Assembly (NCBI GenBank): GCA_948466265.1
Contig: CAOJZU010000002.1
Coordinates: forward strand, 62,001 to 126,000
Reading direction: 5' to 3'
Length of the DNA: 64,000 nt
Origin: an uncultured Clostridium sp.
GTDB lineage: Bacteria; Bacillota_A; Clostridia; TANB77; CAG-508
The notes beneath the pieces were generated by a model that made no database searches, was not told where the DNA came from, and was given only the letters and a program-made list of their open reading frames with translations. Of this stretch, positions 51,261 to 60,514 are shown in pieces (position 1 is the stretch's first letter; every line of letters begins with the position of its first letter). A program made the position numbers and the translations under genes.

Positions 51261-51671
51261 ATGGATGGAATACAGAGATTAGAGAAAATGCTAGAAGGAC
51301 AAAAAGATAAAGCGTTAATAAAAACTGTTAATTATCTAATGTTGCAGAAGGAAATGGAGCAAGATTTCTTAAAAGAAGAAAAAAACTTAAAGGATATGGC
51401 TGAATATATAAGAGGAAAAGCAATGAAAGATGCAACTCATGGATGGAATTGGCTAGATGATGAGGAAGTCTTTGAATGGGCAAAAGATTATTTTAGAAAA
51501 TCTGATGAAGAGTTAGGAATTAAGAAGGATAAGACAGAAAAAAGCAAACATATTGAAGACCAAAAAGTTCAAATTGAAGAAGATGAATTTGGATCAATAT
51601 TTGGCACACAAGAGACAGTAGTAGAAAAGAAGAAAAATGAAATTGAGCAAATATCATTGTTTGGTATGTAG
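51261..51671 (+). CDS. PcfK-like (AcrIIA9-family) protein
   Basis: The 136-residue protein resembles PcfK: an N-terminal helical block, then AEYIRGKAMKDATHGWNWLDDEEVFEWAKDYF in two pieces, an acidic linker and a C-terminal QISLFGM. The family includes AcrIIA9, a Cas9 inhibitor. It is directly followed by PcfJ, the normal order. Anti-CRISPR activity here is an inference from family membership. Confidence 0.7.
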   Translation: MDGIQRLEKMLEGQKDKALIKTVNYLMLQKEMEQDFLKEEKNLKDMAEYIRGKAMKDATHGWNWLDDEEVFEWAKDYFRKSDEELGIKKDKTEKSKHIEDQKVQIEEDEFGSIFGTQETVVEKKKNEIEQISLFGM

Positions 51672-51681
51672 GAGGTTGAAG

Positions 51682-53151
51682 ATGTATATAAGAAAAGAAA
51701 TACGAGAGTTCCTTAATAAAATGCCTAAAGAAATGAAGCTACCTAAACATTGGAGAAAATTTGTAAATAAAAATGATAAAGAATATAATTTGATAATAAA
51801 ACATGGCTCAGAGTATGAGTGTACTAATTGTGGCAAATATTTTTATAGTGAACAAGTACCAGGACATGGACGTTGGGAAATATGCCCTTTTTGTGGAGGT
51901 CAATATTATGTAAGAGCCAATAATACCAAAAAGCACTTTTTCTTATACGATTTAGCAGTTGTCGATAATATAGACAATAAATTAATATTACGATATTTTG
52001 AAGTAATGAGAATTTATAATCATAAGATAAGAAGATTTACTGATAGTGTAGCAGAATATGCTAGAATAGTACCAGAACTTGGAATAGAACTTGTAAATGA
52101 TAGATTTGTTAAATATATGGCAATGGAAAGAGTGTACCATACTAGCAAAATAAAAAAATGGAGAGTATTTTCTGGAATGTATGGATTAGGTCAATATTAC
52201 AAATCCGTTTATTTAGAAAATATAAGTGAAAAAGTAAAAGGAACACAGTATGAATATTCGCAACTAAAAGAAGCAATAGAGTATAAACAAAATAAACCAA
52301 AGGAAAAAGTTAAAGACATATTTAGACATGAGGATAAAGTCCTAGAAATACTAAAAAAAGCTAAAGTTCCAAGTTTTGAATTACTAATGAAAGCCGGCTT
52401 ATATGAATTAGCATTAGATAATCCAAAACAATTTAATATAAAAGGAAATTTTGAAAAAAGATTTGGCATAGGAAAAGAATATTATAGTTTTATGAAAAAA
52501 CATAATATTACAACAAACGAGTTAAACATACTAATAGAGATAAAGAGAAAAAATATAAAAATAATAAGAGGTATATTACAAATGGGAAATATAGCAGATA
52601 TTGAAAAAGCATCTAAATATGTAAAACTAGATAAATTATTAGAATATTCTAAGAAATACAAAAATTTTTCAATTTCATCTTATTTAGATTATATAGAAAA
52701 CTTAGAAAACTTAGAAATTCCAATTAAAGGTAAGAAGGTATTATTTCCAGAAGATTTTTGGGAAGCCCATGACGAAATTATGGATAGAATTGAGATGCTG
52801 AATGATAAAGGTACGAATAATAAAATAAAGAAGAGATACAAGCAGTTATCTAAAAATACATATAGTAATAATATATTCTTTATAAAACCAGCTGGAACTT
52901 TAGGAGAAATAAAAAGCGAAGCAGAACAACAAAAAAACTGTGTATACAGAAATTACAGTGCAAAATATGCAAATGGAGAAACTGATATATATTTTCTTAG
53001 AAAAATAAAAAATCCTAGAGAATCATTGGTAACGATAGAAGTAAGAGAAAATAAAGTAAGACAGAAAGAAACAAAAAATCGTGGAATCCCAACAAAGCAA
53101 CAGAATGAGTTTATAAAAAAATGGGAAAATACAGTATTAAAAGCAGCATAG
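51682..53151 (+). CDS. pcfJ: PcfJ-like protein
   Basis: The 489-residue protein matches the PcfJ family: an N-terminal zinc ribbon (CTNCGKYFYSEQ and CPFCGG), a central helical region, then VLFPEDFWEAHDEIMDRIEM and EAEQQKNCVYRNY near the C terminus. ATG 51682 follows TAGGAGG. PcfK-PcfJ pairs are conserved in conjugative plasmids and ICEs; the molecular function is unknown. The long C-terminal region has no in-frame CGG. Confidence 0.82.
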   Translation: MYIRKEIREFLNKMPKEMKLPKHWRKFVNKNDKEYNLIIKHGSEYECTNCGKYFYSEQVPGHGRWEICPFCGGQYYVRANNTKKHFFLYDLAVVDNIDNKLILRYFEVMRIYNHKIRRFTDSVAEYARIVPELGIELVNDRFVKYMAMERVYHTSKIKKWRVFSGMYGLGQYYKSVYLENISEKVKGTQYEYSQLKEAIEYKQNKPKEKVKDIFRHEDKVLEILKKAKVPSFELLMKAGLYELALDNPKQFNIKGNFEKRFGIGKEYYSFMKKHNITTNELNILIEIKRKNIKIIRGILQMGNIADIEKASKYVKLDKLLEYSKKYKNFSISSYLDYIENLENLEIPIKGKKVLFPEDFWEAHDEIMDRIEMLNDKGTNNKIKKRYKQLSKNTYSNNIFFIKPAGTLGEIKSEAEQQKNCVYRNYSAKYANGETDIYFLRKIKNPRESLVTIEVRENKVRQKETKNRGIPTKQQNEFIKKWENTVLKAA

Positions 53152-53218
53152 AATCAAAAGAAAAATAGAGAAATTTTATTAGAAACCCCTATTTTTTGAA
53201 AAAATGGAAAAAGCAAAA

Positions 53219-53263
53219 ATGGTGTCAAACGATGTATTTATATGCGTTTGACATCATTTTTTT
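53219..53263 (+). terminator. Strong rho-independent terminator
   Basis: ATGGTGTCAAACG and CGTTTGACATCAT flank a 13-nt loop, followed by a T7 run. Confidence 0.85.
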
Positions 53264-53343
53264 AAAATTTTTTTTTGAAGTTGCAAAAATGATAAATATG
53301 ATATTACAATATATTCATAAATAAAAAATGGAGGTATAAGATT

Positions 53344-53655
53344 ATGGAAAATGTTAATTATGCAAGTATGGCGAATGACTTACTAGGAGATGAATTATAT
53401 TGTAAATTTATCAAACAAATTTCTAAGGATTATAAAAAAGGAAACATAGTTGACTTTGGTAAAAAAGTTGTAAACAGTTGTTGCTTTTTACTAATAATGA
53501 TTGGTATGTCAAAAAAAGTAAAAATTGATAATGTTAAGATATGTCTTGAAGATGAAATAGTAGAAATATCTTGCAAAGAATTTGCTATGAAATATGAGCA
53601 TTATATTAAACAAATTGAAAATAATATGTTTCAAGCAGTGAAAAGTATGACATAA
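53344..53655 (+). CDS. Hypothetical protein
   Basis: The 103-residue protein is rich in alternating hydrophobic segments (SCCFLLIMIGMS) and may be weakly membrane-associated. It has RBS GGAGG. It is isolated between a terminator and the AlbA_2 gene. Not recognised. Confidence 0.5.
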   Translation: MENVNYASMANDLLGDELYCKFIKQISKDYKKGNIVDFGKKVVNSCCFLLIMIGMSKKVKIDNVKICLEDEIVEISCKEFAMKYEHYIKQIENNMFQAVKSMT

Positions 53656-53741
53656 GACGCAATTATCGTAATTTTCGCATAAACATTGATAATTTATCTA
53701 TAAAGTGATATACTACAATAAAATTAGTAAGAGGTTTGTAA

Positions 53742-55271
53742 ATGAATAAAAATGATATTTTAGAAATGATACAAGAACTAAATGAGAAGGAAACAGAGAC
53801 ATTAACGATTGAAGCTAAGACAGCAGGACAAGGAAAACCAGAAAAATTTTTTGATACTATCTCAAGTTTTAGTAATTCAATAGGCGGAACTATATTATTT
53901 GGTGTAGAAGAAAAAAAGATAAAGAATAAGTCGAGTTTTATACCTGTAGGAGTGTATGATACAAATGAATTGCAAAAAAATATTACTAATCTATGCAGTA
54001 CAGAATTTGAGCCAGTTATAAGACCAGAAATAAGTATAGTAGATATAGATAGTAAAAAAATAGTTGCAGTAAAAATAGATATGCTTAATCAGAGAAATAA
54101 ACCATGTTACTACAAACCACAAGGTATGCATAAAGGTTCATATATAAGAGTTGGAGATAGAGACGATCATATGACTGAATATGAAATATATAAGTGTATA
54201 TCATATAGAGATAATGAACAAGCAGATAAAAGAGCAGTTGTAGGTGCAACAATGGATGATTTCGACAAAGAATTATTAAAGAAATTTATAGAAAAAGCCA
54301 AAAAAGATAAACCAAAATTTTCTGAGTTTAGTAATGAAGATGTTTTATTAACAATGGGAGTTATTACTAAGGTGGAAGATAAAATATTTCCAACCGTTGC
54401 AGGTATAATGGTACTCGGATATTATCCACAAAAATTTTTTCCACAATGGTTTGTTGCAGCTATGGCATTTCCTGGATTTGAAGTTGCAGAATTAGGAGAA
54501 CAAGGACAAAGATTCGATAATAATAAAAGAATTGATGGAAACATTATAGATATGTATAATGAATCAATTAACTTTGCTGAAAGAAATATGAAAGTAAAAA
54601 TGAGACTAAATGATAAGACAGGATTGAGGGACGACATTCCAGAATATCCGATAAAAAGCATTCGTGAGGCTATTTCAAATATGCTAATACACAGAGACCT
54701 ATCACCATATAAAGAAAGTGTATATAGCTCGATTAGTATGTTTAAAAATAGAATTGAATTTAGAAATGTTGGAAATCTTTATGGAACAAATACAATAGAT
54801 ACAATAATTTCAGAAAGAGATGTAGAAGTTCGAAATAAAACTACTATTGGAATACTAGAAGTTTTGAATGAAGTTATAGAAAATAGGCATACAGGCATAA
54901 GAACAATGATTCAAGAAATGAAAAATGCAGAATTACCAAATCCTGTGTTTAAGAATGAAAGAGAAGACTTTTCTGTAACGTTTTATAATGGAGAATATCC
55001 AGAATTATATCCTGAAGAAATTAAAAATACCCAAGTTAGTACCCAAGTTAGTACCCAAGTTAGTACCCAAGTTGATGATATAGATAAATTAATTTTAAAA
55101 TTTTGTAAGGATGAGAAAACAGCAAAAGAAATAGCAGACAACTTTGAGTACAAAAACATAAAGGGCTTAAAGAAGAATCATTTACAACCATTAATAGAAA
55201 AAGGACTACTTCAAATGACAATTCCAGAGAAACCTACAAGTAGCAAACAAAAATATATAGCAATTAAGTAA
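53742..55271 (+). CDS. AlbA_2 (Schlafen-like) ATP-binding transcriptional regulator
   Basis: The 509-residue COG2865-like protein has an AlbA_2 N-terminal domain (ETLTIEAKTA, then FSNSIGGTILFGVEE and GSYIRVGDRD). A middle part follows with YPIKSIREAISNMLIHRDL (HATPase-like). The TQVS tandem repeat linker and a C-terminal winged helix come last. Roles vary among regulation, RNA cleavage and defence. It lies beside the LysR and radical SAM-PfkB genes. Its GGC GGA CGG triplet is out of frame and harmless. Confidence 0.82.
   Translation: MNKNDILEMIQELNEKETETLTIEAKTAGQGKPEKFFDTISSFSNSIGGTILFGVEEKKIKNKSSFIPVGVYDTNELQKNITNLCSTEFEPVIRPEISIVDIDSKKIVAVKIDMLNQRNKPCYYKPQGMHKGSYIRVGDRDDHMTEYEIYKCISYRDNEQADKRAVVGATMDDFDKELLKKFIEKAKKDKPKFSEFSNEDVLLTMGVITKVEDKIFPTVAGIMVLGYYPQKFFPQWFVAAMAFPGFEVAELGEQGQRFDNNKRIDGNIIDMYNESINFAERNMKVKMRLNDKTGLRDDIPEYPIKSIREAISNMLIHRDLSPYKESVYSSISMFKNRIEFRNVGNLYGTNTIDTIISERDVEVRNKTTIGILEVLNEVIENRHTGIRTMIQEMKNAELPNPVFKNEREDFSVTFYNGEYPELYPEEIKNTQVSTQVSTQVSTQVDDIDKLILKFCKDEKTAKEIADNFEYKNIKGLKKNHLQPLIEKGLLQMTIPEKPTSSKQKYIAIK
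55029..55073 (+). repeat. 12-bp in-frame tandem repeat
   Basis: ACCCAAGTTAGT is repeated three times plus a partial ACCCAAGTT, encoding TQVS repeats in the linker of the AlbA_2 protein. Confidence 0.95.
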
Positions 55272-55322
55272 TACAAAAATCTTTAAATTATGCTATTTTT
55301 TAGGTAAAAAATGCAAAAACAA

Positions 55323-55351
55323 TTTACAAAGTAAACATAATATGATATAAT
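55323..55351 (+). promoter_or_regulatory. Sigma-A-type promoter
   Basis: TTTACA (55323-55328), 17 bp, TATAAT (55346-55351) with TGA extension, upstream of the LysR gene. Confidence 0.75.
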
Positions 55352-55381
55352 ATCACTTATGAAATATGGAGAGGATATTAT

Positions 55382-56260
55382 ATGTTAGATGTAAACTTAA
55401 ATTTATATAAAACCTTTTACGAAGTAGCAAGAACTAAAAGTCTTACTGTTGCAAGTGATAATTTGTTTATAACACCTCCAGCAGTTAGTAAAAAAATAAA
55501 GCAATTAGAAGAACAACTTAATGAAGAACTTTTCATTAGAGGGAATAATGGACTAAGTTTAACAAGTGCTGGAGAATCTTTATATACATATGTAGAGCAG
55601 GGACTAAAAATATTTGATACCGGAGAAAAAATTGTTACTAATAATGAAGACCTAAATGTAGTAAAATTAAGAATAGGTAGCCCTTCTCATGTATCAAATT
55701 ATTATCTTATGAATTGTATAAAAACTGCTAGAGAAGATTACCCTAATATGGAGCTTGCATTATTTGGAGGATCTAACGGAAAAGAATTAATAAAATTGAT
55801 TGAAGATAATAAGATAGACTTCGCAATAGATGCAACTCATTTGAATATAAGTAAGCCAAATATAAAGGTAGAAGAATTAACAACAATTCAGAACATCTTT
55901 ATTTCAAAGAAACCACTAAAAATAGAAAATTTAAAGGAATTAGAAAAACTAAAATATATACTACCATTTGAAAGTACAGCAACATATAAGGAATTAGTGC
56001 AATGCCTAGCAAACAATAATGTTTCAATAAAAAGTAGTACAGAAATGGATATCACAGAATCAAGAGTTGCTGCGGTAAAAGAAGGATTAGGAATAGGATA
56101 TGTTATGAAACAGGCAGTAAAAGAAGAGCTAGAAAATGGAGAATTATATGAAGTAGACATACCATTGAATTTGCCAAAAGCACAAATAAACTTAATCTAT
56201 ATGGATGGAAGATTAACAAAAGCAGATAAGAAATTTATAAACGAATATCTAAAAAAGTAA
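55382..56260 (+). CDS. LysR-type transcriptional regulator
   Basis: The 292-residue LTTR has the N-terminal winged HTH (YKTFYEVARTKSLTVASDNL, PPAVSKKIKQLEEQL). The C-terminal effector domain is of the periplasmic-binding fold (LRIGSPSHVSNYYL, FAIDATHL). The effector is unknown. Its terminator lies before the radical SAM-PfkB gene, which is the likely target. Confidence 0.9.
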   Translation: MLDVNLNLYKTFYEVARTKSLTVASDNLFITPPAVSKKIKQLEEQLNEELFIRGNNGLSLTSAGESLYTYVEQGLKIFDTGEKIVTNNEDLNVVKLRIGSPSHVSNYYLMNCIKTAREDYPNMELALFGGSNGKELIKLIEDNKIDFAIDATHLNISKPNIKVEELTTIQNIFISKKPLKIENLKELEKLKYILPFESTATYKELVQCLANNNVSIKSSTEMDITESRVAAVKEGLGIGYVMKQAVKEELENGELYEVDIPLNLPKAQINLIYMDGRLTKADKKFINEYLKK

Positions 56261-56278
56261 ATGAATAGATAATATATG

Positions 56279-56309
56279 TAACACTATCGGTTGGTAGTGT
56301 TATTTTTTT
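56279..56309 (+). terminator. Rho-independent terminator
   Basis: TAACACTATC pairs with GGTAGTGTTA, then a T7 run. The loop CGG is in a non-coding context. Confidence 0.85.
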
Positions 56310-56429
56310 CATGCTTTGGAAAGGTTTTACTTTTAGTTAAATCCATTTTTACTTTTTTTCAATCGACAAAAGTGCATAAGCAATATATAATTTTTATGTA
56401 AATTATTAAAATGAAAGAAGGTAAGTAAA

Positions 56430-58087
56430 ATGCAATTACAGGAAGTATGTTGGAACATTACTACACGATGCAACCAAAACTGTAGATACTGTCATCGCTT
56501 TTTGAATATTGATGATTTAAGTTACGAAAAGAATAAGAAGATACTAATGAAAATGATAGAGGATGGAATAAAGGAAATTACATGGACTGGCGGAGAGGCA
56601 TTACTTTATCCTCGAATAATAGAATTATTAAGAATAGCAAAGGAGCATGGAATAAGGAGTAAATTAATTACAAATCGGAATGGTATTATCTACAGACGAT
56701 TCAATGAAAGTAGTTTTTGATTATTTAGATAGTATAACTTTTTCGATAGATTCCATAGATAGTAGAACAAATAGAGAATTAGGTAGAGGAGCAGATCATT
56801 GGAATAATATAAGAGCTTTATTAGATTACTTAAAGGATAAGGATATTAAAGTAAACATTAATACAGTTGCAACAAGAGAGAATATTGGGAAAATAGAAGA
56901 ATTAGGAAGAACTTTAGAAGGATATCCTATAAATGCTTGGAGAATATTCAAATTTATGCCTTTACGAGAAACAGCAGAGATAAACAGAGGACAATTTGAA
57001 ATAACAGATGCAGAATATCAGGCACTTAGTGATAGATTACAAGAAAAGTTTAAAGGTATGAAGATAGAAACTAGACAAGAGCAAGATATGGAAGATAAAT
57101 ATGTATTACTTGTTGCAAATGGAGATATAATCAAAACTGAAAATGGTGTAGATGTAAAGAAAGGAAATGCACTACATAAAAGTGTAATGGATGTAATACA
57201 AGGAAAAGACAATATTAGAGAGAGAATAAAAGTACAACCTAAAGCTCCAAATTTAGTAGTAATTGGCAATATTGCTTATGACATAATTGATTTTAGTAGG
57301 TTAGGCAAAGCTAGAGAAAATATTGTAGATATAGGAGGAGCTTGTGTATTTTCTTCAATTCCAGCAAGTCTGTATGGCAGAGTACGGAATGGTTGGGAAG
57401 ATAGGTACAGATTTTGATATATCGAAATTCTATGGTTATAATTTGGACTTGACAGGTGTTAAGCAATTAGAAAATCCTACAACAAGTTTCTATACCTATT
57501 GGAATAGCGAAGATGGGCAAGATAGAGAGGTTAGTGGTGATGTAAAACCTGAAATGGAAGTAGGTAGTAATGATATTCCAGAAAGTTTTTTAGGAGCTAA
57601 ACATTTTCATCTAACTACTGCAACACCACAAAAGCAATTAGAACTTATAGAATTTTTGAGGAAAAACACAAATGCAACAATTAGTGTAGATACAATAGAC
57701 GAATTTGCAAGTCTTCCAGAGTGTAAACAAGTATTCGATAGTGTAGATATAGCTTTTATAGATAAAGAATATACAGAGTTATTAGATAGTAAAGCACCTG
57801 TTAGAATTATTAAGTACGGAAAACAAGGATGCTTATACTATTCTAAAGATAAAAGTTTCGCAGCACATTCACAAGTAATTCCAGATGAGAAGGTAATTGA
57901 CAAAACAGGTGCAGGAGATTGCCTAAACGGTGTATTTTTAAACCTTATAGCAAATGGTACAGATGAAGAAACTGCATTACAAACAGCAGTGAGTATGGCA
58001 ACAGAATCAATAAAGCATAAAGGAATATTTGAACTAAGAACATTAGAAGATAAACAAAACCAAAAGGAGGTAGGGATAAATGAATAA
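56430..58087 (+). CDS. Radical SAM enzyme fused to PfkB-family kinase (two recoding sites)
   Basis: This fusion has about 551 residues. The first 270 are a radical SAM domain: TRCNQNCRYCHRF (CxxxCxxC), TWTGGEA, and LITNGMVL. A DSIDSRTNRELGRG segment and WRIFKFMPLR follow, which resemble viperin-type enzymes. The second half is PfkB: LVVIGNIAYDI, DIGGACVFS, GRVGMVGKIGTD and the catalytic DKTGAGDCLNG. Skipped C56676 gives the TNG glycine and skipped C57385 gives GRVGMVG. The kinase suggests nucleoside phosphorylation linked to radical chemistry. Substrate unknown. Confidence 0.8.
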
Positions 58088-58478
58088 TAAAATAAGAATA
58101 TTAGTTGCTGACAATGATCAGGACACGACAAATGAAATTGTAAATTCAATTAAGGAATTGGACTATGTAGAAGTAGTTGGTATGGCAATAGATGGATTAG
58201 ATACATATAATAAGATAATTGAACTAAAGCCAGAGATTGTATTCTCAAAATATAACTTAGACAAAATGGATGGGTTAGAAGTAATTAGAAAAACAAAGGA
58301 AAAATTGCAGACAGAAATGCCTATGTTTAATATTATTACATCTGTTAATATACCAGATGAACAGCTACAAAAAACAGTATTAGACGTGGGAACAAAACTT
58401 AGTAATTTAATTAGAACTGATACAATAAAACTAGGGATAGTAAAAGATATAATGAATGATTACAAAGAGAATAGATAG
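58080..58478 (+). CDS. Degenerate receiver-domain protein
   Basis: The 132-residue single-domain protein has receiver topology: IRILVADNDQDT, then KPEIVFSKYNLDKMDGLEVI. At the position of the phosphorylated Asp a Lys is found (FSKYNL where LLDINM is usual), so it is probably a pseudo-receiver. It overlaps the radical SAM-PfkB gene by 8 bp and probably acts with it. It converges with a Spo0A-like gene. Confidence 0.7.
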   Translation: MNNKIRILVADNDQDTTNEIVNSIKELDYVEVVGMAIDGLDTYNKIIELKPEIVFSKYNLDKMDGLEVIRKTKEKLQTEMPMFNIITSVNIPDEQLQKTVLDVGTKLSNLIRTDTIKLGIVKDIMNDYKENR

Positions 58479-58483
58479 CAAAA

Positions 58484-58526
58484 AAATAAGAAATAGTTTG
58501 ACATAGATTCAAATTATTTCTTATTT
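58484..58526. terminator. Bidirectional terminator
   Basis: AAATAAGAAATAGTTTGA pairs with TCAAATTATTTCTTATTT between convergent genes. Confidence 0.85.
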
Positions 58527-59240
58527 CTTTTTGTCATGTAAATATGTAGTAACTACTTCAATAAAAAATCGAGGAGTAATCGTTTCAGGTGTATCTAACA
58601 AGTCTAATATAGAATTTGTTTTCAATATTATTCCGTATTTATTTAATTTAATAAGTGAAGCTCTTAATCCTTCTTTAATAGTAGATGCATTAGTATGGTG
58701 CTTTAAAGCTACTATATCAAAAACTTCATTTAGCGAATATATCAGATAAGGATAGTAGTAGCATTGAATTAGACAATCCATCATATATTGGCTGCATTTT
58801 TTCGATATATTCAAATTTAATTTTAATAGTAAAGAATTTAATTCATTAGTCTTTAATTTAGGCGTATTTTCTATAGGTTCAGTCATTAGATGTATTGTAT
58901 CTAATAAATTTTTTTTACTAATAGGCTTGCGAAAGATTCGATAAATTTTCGACGTATAATCGAGCTTATTAGCTTCAGTCATATTGTTAAGAGTCAGAAG
59001 TGTATTGCACTTACTTCGTTCTAACGGAAATAGAGCTATTTTGTTTAGTATATCATTATAGCTCATTTTACCAAATCCAGAGTCAAGGATGAACACATCA
59101 GGCTCTATTTTTAGATATTTATTTATTGTCGTCATAAAATCTTTGGTGTCTTCAATTTCAAAATCATTTTCATTTGTAAGAAACTTGCGAATCATCAAAT
59201 TTTCTTCAATGTTCGCATTTGATACAAGCACTTTAACCAT
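58521..59240 (-). CDS. Spo0A-like response regulator
   Basis: The 239-residue protein has an N-terminal receiver (VKVLVSNANIEE, PDVFILDSGFG with a plausible phosphoacceptor Asp). The C-terminal domain resembles Spo0A_C, with LNEVFDIVALKHHTNAST and TIKEGLRASLIKLNKYG. It is probably a DNA-binding regulator. The direct repeats at 59356-59388 in its upstream region are candidate sites. One CGG in its coding strand is out of frame (TAC GGA). Confidence 0.72.
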   Translation of the reverse strand: MVKVLVSNANIEENLMIRKFLTNENDFEIEDTKDFMTTINKYLKIEPDVFILDSGFGKMSYNDILNKIALFPLERSKCNTLLTLNNMTEANKLDYTSKIYRIFRKPISKKNLLDTIHLMTEPIENTPKLKTNELNSLLLKLNLNISKKCSQYMMDCLIQCYYYPYLIYSLNEVFDIVALKHHTNASTIKEGLRASLIKLNKYGIILKTNSILDLLDTPETITPRFFIEVVTTYLHDKKK

Positions 59241-59355
59241 AAATAGCTCCCAACAAATGTATAAATATTAAAATCAACACTTATTATATTACAAAAATTA
59301 TGTAAATTCAAGAAAAAAGTAAAAAAAGTTTTAAATATGTAAACTAATTATACTA

Positions 59356-59388
59356 AATCTTACACTTTCATACAGAATCTTACGCTTT
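59356..59388 (+). repeat. Direct repeat, candidate regulator-binding sites
   Basis: AATCTTACACTTT (59356-59368) and AATCTTACGCTTT (59376-59388) are 20 bp apart, about two helical turns. They lie upstream of a promoter with a poor -35 (TATAAT 59414-59419), as for an activator. Confidence 0.6.
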
Positions 59389-59677
59389 TGAACATTGATA
59401 CTCATAACCTGTATATAATGCAGTCAACTTAATCAAGGCTTAAAAGGAGCTTATACAAAAGAAATATTAAAAAGCAGAAGAAAAGAACGATAAGTATATT
59501 TTAGACCTTGATTAGTTAAGAACTTCTCCCTTAATAGTTTGGAAAACTCCTTTAAGAATTTTGTTTAAGTCAATTTTCTTTTAGGAGTTTTATACTTTGG
59601 AATGGTTGACTGGTCAAAAGTATTGTAGAGGGCCTCCAGATTCATCTCAAAAATCGAGATGAATAGGAGGAACGAGA
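59389..59677 (+). promoter_or_regulatory. Long leader of the sigma-like gene with inverted repeats
   Basis: This 437-bp gap (59241-59677) contains the direct repeats, an extended -10 at 59414-59419, a distant inverted pair (AATCAAGG and CCTTGATT, about 59431-59513), and ATTCATCTC/GAGATGAAT (59640-59664) just before the RBS AGGAGGA. No gene is visible. It may be an attenuating leader. Confidence 0.45.
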
Positions 59678-60124
59678 GTGGAATACAAAGTAGATAGTTA
59701 TACTTTGGAATATATAGAAGATGAAGATAAATATTATATATCTTTTGAAGATAGTGCAAAACAAGAATGCAGAATAGAAATAGAAAAGGAAATTTTTGAT
59801 ATATATATGAGTTCTAAAAAAGCATATATAAAGATAAAAAATGAAACGAGTAGACATTTAGAGCACTCATTATTAAGCGAAGTAGACATATACAAAAGAG
59901 CCTTTGAGAAATCAAATAATGTTGTAGATATTATAATGCAAAAATTAGAGAGTGAAAAACTACAAGCAGCATTGAATAAATTAACAAAAGAGCAAAGACG
60001 AAGAATTTTACTATACTATGATTATCAATTAACTATGGAGGAAATAGCACTAATAGAGAAGTGTTCAAAGCAGTCAGTTCAAGAGAGTATAAGATGGGGT
60101 ATGAAAAAATTAAAAAAATTTTAA
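59678..60124 (+). CDS. Sigma-70 region 4-like regulator of the element
   Basis: The 148-residue protein starts at GTG after AGGAGGAAC. Its C-terminal half is a sigma region 4 HTH: LTKEQRRRILLYYDYQLTME, then SKQSVQESIRWGMKKLKKF. Such proteins are common near integrases of clostridial ICEs and control transfer. The N-terminal half (EYIEDEDKYYISFED) is a beta-rich domain of unknown role. Confidence 0.75.
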   Translation: MEYKVDSYTLEYIEDEDKYYISFEDSAKQECRIEIEKEIFDIYMSSKKAYIKIKNETSRHLEHSLLSEVDIYKRAFEKSNNVVDIIMQKLESEKLQAALNKLTKEQRRRILLYYDYQLTMEEIALIEKCSKQSVQESIRWGMKKLKKF

Positions 60125-60264
60125 AATATACCCTGACAAAATGGGATTAAGTGAGCAAATAAGTGAAGGGGTAAGAAAACTCTTTCACTTATTAATATTT
60201 TGAAAAAATATAGGTACATTGAAAATTGAATAATATCATTAAATAAAGACTTTATTAAGAGCTA

Positions 60265-60443
60265 GTTAATTTGTAGAAACAGAACTACAAAACTTCAATA
60301 TAGAGTGGCACTCTATAAGGCGATAACTAATAAAGGTAAATAATAATACTCTTGCTTAGTCTAGCACGAGCGTGATAAGACCGTCCCACGCAAAGAAAGC
60401 AAGCCTTTGAAAAGGCAGGCTATAATTTGAAAAAGGATTATAG
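60265..60443 (+). ncRNA. Structured non-coding region, candidate RNA
   Basis: The 390-bp gap from 60125 to 60514 has no gene. Stems seen are TTTGTAG/CTACAAA (60270-60291), TATAGAGTG/CACTCTATA (60299-60317) and CTTGCTT/AAGCAAG (60351-60403), the last enclosing GCGTG/CACGC. GCCTT/AAGGC (60403-60416) and CTATAAT/ATTATAG (60420-60443) follow. It could be a regulatory leader or an RNA. Family not recognised. Confidence 0.45.
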
Positions 60444-60514
60444 ACCAGAGGAGTAATAGTAGCTTATTACCATTTAATGAAGAAATAATATAACGAAAAG
60501 TGGGGGATATAGTA

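Noticed and set aside
55029..55073. Tandem repeat as a CRISPR or origin iteron
   Set aside because: It is in frame inside the AlbA_2 coding sequence and has no spacers.
60351..60403. A tRNA-like fold that might decode CGGN
   Set aside because: The loop at 60375-60386 contains CCG and TCC, but there is no T-arm, D-arm or CCA-type acceptor, and the stems do not fit a cloverleaf. No tRNA gene was recognised in the window.
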